Of a DNA stretch of 64,000 bases, positions 22,421 through 64,000 are shown one piece after another. The notes below the pieces were generated by a model. That model was not told the origin of the DNA, made no database searches, and saw only the letters and a list, made by a program, of their open reading frames with translations. The stretch lies in NCBI GenBank assembly GCA_964017155.1, contig OZ024865.1, positions 17,430,587 to 17,494,586 of the forward strand, read 5' to 3'. Made by a program: the position numbers and the translations under genes. Position 1 is the stretch's first letter, and each line of letters begins with the position of its first letter. The DNA comes from Oasisia sp. SBJ-2009. Lineage: Eukaryota > Annelida > Polychaeta > Sabellida > Siboglinidae.

Positions 22421-25262
22421 GGATAACTGACTTGAACTTGGTGCCGACTACAACATATATGCATATATATATCGTTATTTTAGCATGAAAACGCGGCATT
22501 TTGGTGTTACTTCATTACATTTGAAACCACATGCATACACATGCATGCATGCTCATACAAATGTAAGCAAACCCGTGGCCCCATAGTGATAAAATATTTG
22601 AATTTACTTCAATTCAAGCCTGAAAAATGGGGTTTCTGGCCTACTGAGGCCAAAAGGCCCTTAGTTGGAAATGGTCATTACCACCTTGCGATGACCCAAT
22701 GTATCAGTTATCAGGGAATATGAATATGACTGCTGGACCTGGGTCTCGGCCTAGATGACATACAGAACGAGGCGGACACGCATGACTTCACATCTTCCGC
22801 TTGCACATCCAGTTTACTGACATTTGTTACGCATCCCTAGCAATGTTTTGCGACTGAGGTTAACATTCATTCTGTTGGCAATGGTTGGACCTTTGTACGT
22901 GAAGATGGCAATTCGAAAACTGATTTGATGGTGAGACATATGCATATGATGATGGTAATTTAACACAAATGATTTGTCCCGTGCAGCAGTAGCCAATGCA
23001 GAAGAGTGCTAATTAGTGACGCGACGGTCGACCAACAGATTGTCTCTGTTCTGGGCTGAAACAGTGAGTCCTCTCCCACGGAAGGATCCTTATGCAAACG
23101 TCCAGCTCGTTTTGTGGTCAAAGTTATCCACTGCAGCTGTAGTTAACAATAACTTCTTTAGTTGAGGCGGACAAACAGCTTCAAGTCATCGCACTGCTGC
23201 AGTGTAGTTTTCTCTGTCATACGACATTTGGAGCACGCGGTCGTACTACACAGACATTCCCGCATGGACTGTTGTGTCAACTACCTCTCCTTTCCTGGTT
23301 TTCGTGAGCAGGTATTCTCCCATGTACCCTGTCTGTCGTGGATCTCGCAGTTGGCTGTGTTTCGGCGAACTGTGTTCCGCCAATAGACGAGACGTGTAGT
23401 TGTAAGTGAGATGTGAATCTTTTAATATTTAGAGACAATTGTTTTACCAAGTGTAATGGAATCAGTTGCAATACTATCACGACAGGGTACTGGAAATGTG
23501 CTAATATAAACATATATAAAAGGCCGTGACGTCGGCAGCTCAACATAGCAATGAAGGAGTGTTAACTCATTGTTAAACCGTCTCACGTACCTATGCAATA
23601 TTCATATCACCCTCACAACAAAGACAAAAAAAACACGAATATGATTGTTGCAATTTTATTCAAACATAAGTTATGTAAATGTCTTAGATGTAGGTAATAC
23701 ACTATAACATATGACCGAATATCCTCTTAAGACCAGACAAATATATAGTTAATTTACACAATACAGAACTGTGTTATACAATGTATTCTGTATATGACAA
23801 AAACCACTAATTTCATGATATTAAACTGACTAAATAACCGTAGAGCCAACCTGAAACTCAGCAGCGGAGTTATTTCCCCCGAATGTTGTCAATGTTGTTA
23901 CACGTAAATAATGAAACACAGGCAAATACATACATAACATAATGTTGTTAACACTATTATCTAAAACATTGCATATATTTCAAGCAGTTTAAAATGATGA
24001 AATAATCCCTTTTAGCATGCCATTTAACAATCAAAATACGAACTGAAACAACCACAACCACAAAACACACATTATGCTGTCACGACAAAACAAACGATGT
24101 TTATATACTGGTGCAATGCATGGTGTGTTAACTGCTAACAACGACTAATTAAAAAGTAGCCAATAACACCACAAATATCAATCCCTTACACAACGCAGAA
24201 AATGACGAATGTATTGGCAAAATAAATAATGTATGACAACTATATAGTGTCAACACAATGTGTTGCGGACACACTAGATAATTATATTAATAATGCAGAC
24301 AAGGAGTAATGAAGGTCACATGATCAAATAATGATTACACAACAAAACATATCCAGACGCATGGATTTAGTGTAAGCATGAATGACATTTCAGTACATTC
24401 TTAGGTTGTAGTTTATTTAATATTGTCTCCATATAACATGAAAAAGGGATATTTTATATCCGGTATTTGACTCTGGTGTTTCCACTATGCTAAAACATTC
24501 ACGTATGCGATTATGATAAATGACAACATAATTATTGTGAGTTTATGTGGAGGCACATATGACTCGAACAAGTAAGACAATTAAATTATATCAGGTACGA
24601 AACAATTTGTTGTATTGGGGTGCGATGAAATATCTGCATTAGTGGTTTCTCTTAGCATTTAGCTGCATACGGATGCAGTTCACACAATCATAAATATAAG
24701 GGTTTTAGAATACAAACAGCAACAACAATTGACACAGCAACAGCAAGAAAAACCACGCACTCTTTTTTTTAAACATAGTTATATAAATAGGCACAGCACA
24801 CACCTGATTCGTTGATGATTATATTTAACGGCAAACCTTACAAGTTTGTTACATACAAATGTCGCAAACACTTCAGGCCGATTGACCACACAGAGCTAAA
24901 AGCGTACTCTCCAAAAAGAATTCAACACACGGGTTTTCGCTACATCTAAATCTGCGTAAGTGGAAAGTTGTGCGGTACAAACAAACCAATCACAACAATG
25001 CACACACACAACTCTGTGTATAGAAAATCTTAAATGAGTCTATATGATCCGCTGTCTGTACTACACAAATATGGGAACTTGGAATTCGCAGAATAAGATC
25101 GTGAAATTAAGTATTCAAAAAAATCGAACACCGTCTTGGTCGAAATCGCTGAGCTAAAGGACCCAGCTGACAAAGATACTGCAATGTAACATTTCTTTCG
25201 TTAATTAGCGATGCAGCAACATCTTTCAAAAACGTCGAATGGCATAATCACCAATCACTTTA
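22421..25262. other. intergenic or 3' flank, AT-rich, no gene seen
   Basis: No exon or mobile element is recognised. Minus-strand AATAAA-type sequences occur (for example at 23653-23659), which could serve the minus-strand gene ending at 27128 if its 3' untranslated region is very long. Confidence 0.4.
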
Positions 25263-25702
25263 ACAACCCACCATACATTAATTTCCGTTCCCTCTCTTCC
25301 TCTCTACCTCTCGTCATAATTTCCTGCATTCTTCCATCATTCCTCCTTAAATAATCCCTCGCTCCCTCTCACCAACCTTCCTTCTAACTTCCTGTCCCTC
25401 TAAATCTCTCTTTACCACATCTCCTATCCCACATTTTTACTATCTTTAGCCATTAATCTTCTGATCAGCCTTCTCTTCCTCTAAACATTCATCAATCCCT
25501 CACGCCATCTCCCTCCATTCCATCCGTCCGTCCGTCCCTTCCTCCATCCATGCTCCCGTCCTCCCATGCACAGTGCCTTCCCCTTTCCTCCATTCCTGCC
25601 TTCACCCCTCCCTCCCTCCCACTGCCCCTTTCCCTCTTCCTTCCTACCACACTCCCTTCCTCCCTTCTTCCATTCCTCCTTTCCTCCTTACCTTTCAACC
25701 TC
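25263..25702. repeat. pyrimidine-rich (CCTY)n tract
   Basis: The plus strand is dominated by ccctcc, ttcctt and ctcc words without a fixed period. The open frames over it are low-complexity artefacts. Confidence 0.85.
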
Positions 25703-26689
25703 AGGCATGTGATAGGAGGCAAGGACATTTGCTAACTGAGGAAGAGATTGATAAAACAAATAAAGACACCATTGTCTGTGATACGACCTAGTGTATTTTC
25801 AGGCTGCTTTATTTTAATATACCTACAAATTTGACTTAACATTTCAAATACGTTACTTTTATATGTAAATATATTGAAACTCAACACCACAAATAAACCT
25901 GAAAGTTTACAGTACTCTGCAAACAGTTGGACGGTACTGTATATATCATTTTAAAAACACACAACAATTATTATTTTAAAATTACTTCGTGCAGTGCACT
26001 ACATTGTGCATGTCGTGGCAATCTTTCCCGATCCTATTTTATAATCATTGTCCAACTGTAAAAGTATTAAACTACTTGTCGCGGGTGAGTAGCCATACAT
26101 GCAAAGAGAGAGAGTGCATCTGATTGGCGAGTGGCCAAACATGCAACGAGAGAGCGCGTCCGATTGGCTCACGTGTTCGAGTGGTGACATTGAGCGATCG
26201 TGTTCGTTACTAGTCCACATGTCATTTTGTGAATCGTGGTACTACCTACATAACAAAGACAGCCTGACCGGGTCCGCGGGAAGCTCATGACAACATTAGT
26301 TAATCATGACGCAATATATATTGGATAGACCAATTCGAAAGTTTTCCACTGGTACACTTTCCTGATTCCGACCATACGAATGGGAATATAATTTTCTGAC
26401 GCAGAGCATAGTAAAATCGGCCTTATTTGATCATCTACTATAACAACACGCGTGTGCATATTGTAATCTGTGCCCCATTACCAGTTCTTGATAGTCTAAA
26501 TGCTTACTTTTAAAATAACGAATGCGATATGCAATACGCAGGAATCGACACAAAAGTTTAATTTCTGATCCATTTTGACAGATTTACCATCTCCCATATC
26601 AAAAAATGAAAATTCCGATTTGGGCGAATCACAAAAACAGTCAAATCGGGTTCACGAACCACGTAATTTCCGCAATTCCGCATCCTCCG
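25703..26689. other. 3' flank of the minus-strand gene
   Basis: A minus-strand AATAAA lies at 25808-25813, a candidate polyadenylation signal about 1.3 kb past the stop at 27128. At 26097-26185 a duplicated motif occurs: catgcaaagagagagagtgc and catgcaacgagagagcgcg, each followed or preceded by gattggc. Confidence 0.4.
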
Positions 26690-26910
26690 TACCTCCTCTC
26701 TCTCCTTCAGTCCCTCCCTCCCTACCGTTCACCCTCTCTACCTCCCTCCTTTTCTTCTTTCCTCTCATTCCCTCCCTCCTTTTCTCCTTTCCACCCTCTC
26801 ATTCCCTCCTCTCGTTCCTACCATATCATTCCCACCCTGTCATTCCCTCCCTCATCTCATTCCATCCCTCCCTCCCTCTCATTCGCTCTCATTCCATCCC
26901 TCCCTCTCAC
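26690..26910. repeat. pyrimidine-rich (CCCT/TCATTC)n tract
   Basis: This second tract of ccctc, ctcattcc and ccatccctcc words resembles 25263-25702, which suggests related or duplicated low-complexity DNA in the 3' flank. Confidence 0.85.
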
Positions 26911-27127
26911 GTTACAAATACAAATAACCGTGAAAACTGGCCCAATTAGGCGTAGTCATCTCACGTCACTTGAGATAATTATATATTAATGGTAAAGACG
27001 CCAATGGCCACAATAGTACATACTTGATATTACTCCTGTAAATAAGTAACATTACCAAAACACTTTGAAGACACATATTTACCAACAGAAGTGCAGCTAC
27101 CACCACCATTTTCATCGCAAACACCTC

Positions 27128-64000
<36,873 letters not shown>

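Noticed and set aside
25492..25791. open frames rich in Pro, Ser, Leu on plus and Arg, Glu, Gly on minus (also 26575-26989)
   Set aside because: They are readings of pyrimidine-rich low-complexity DNA.

Overview
The window is animal nuclear DNA: AT-rich, intron-dense, full of microsatellites and non-LTR retrotransposons, with coding sequence confined to short exons of matching phase. The protein modules (Ig domains on a Ser/Thr-rich stalk; furin-like Cys repeats plus EGF plus a beta-sandwich-like terminal domain) and the repeats (RTE-like and CR1-like LINEs, a tRNA-headed SINE) suggest an invertebrate, most likely a lophotrochozoan such as a mollusc. That taxonomic placement is inference.

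Left part (1-27 kb). It opens with a decayed copy of a multicopy invertebrate protein family carrying an HAFTGCDT motif (427-1495), followed by a non-autonomous element with long terminal inverted repeats (1534-4707). A plus-strand immunoglobulin-superfamily gene then runs from 6688 to about 18313: two Ig exons, a Thr/Ser-rich stalk exon, at least four copies of a 30-bp stalk micro-exon carried in a 0.9-kb tandem array, and a hydrophobic terminal exon. That array has been invaded by a SINE and a truncated LINE, and contains a 570-bp inverted repeat. From 18.3 to 27 kb there is mostly non-coding DNA with LINE debris, microsatellites and pyrimidine-rich tracts.

Right part (27-64 kb). One large minus-strand gene enters from beyond position 64000 and ends at 27128, so it converges on the Ig gene. 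It encodes at least 22 consecutive six-cysteine, growth-factor-receptor/furin-like modules, one per phase 1-1 exon of 108-111 bp, then an EGF exon, a decayed EGF exon and a terminal Cys-rich domain. The modules alternate strictly between two spacing classes. Four of them (A-D-C-B in transcript order) form a cassette repeated five times head to tail, followed by a final A exon. Three of the cassettes carry the same dead RTE-like LINE at the same intron site with matching target-site duplications, so one insertion was copied along with the host exons. A nearly complete CR1-like LINE, with tandem repeats in its 5' leader, an SGNH-hydrolase ORF1 and an open 927-residue ORF2, lies antisense in another intron.

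Together the window shows two neighbouring, probably secreted or cell-surface, genes that both diversify by tandem multiplication of frame-neutral (phase 1-1) exons: long Cys-rich modules in one and tiny stalk exons in the other. Functions beyond domain type are not visible in the sequence.
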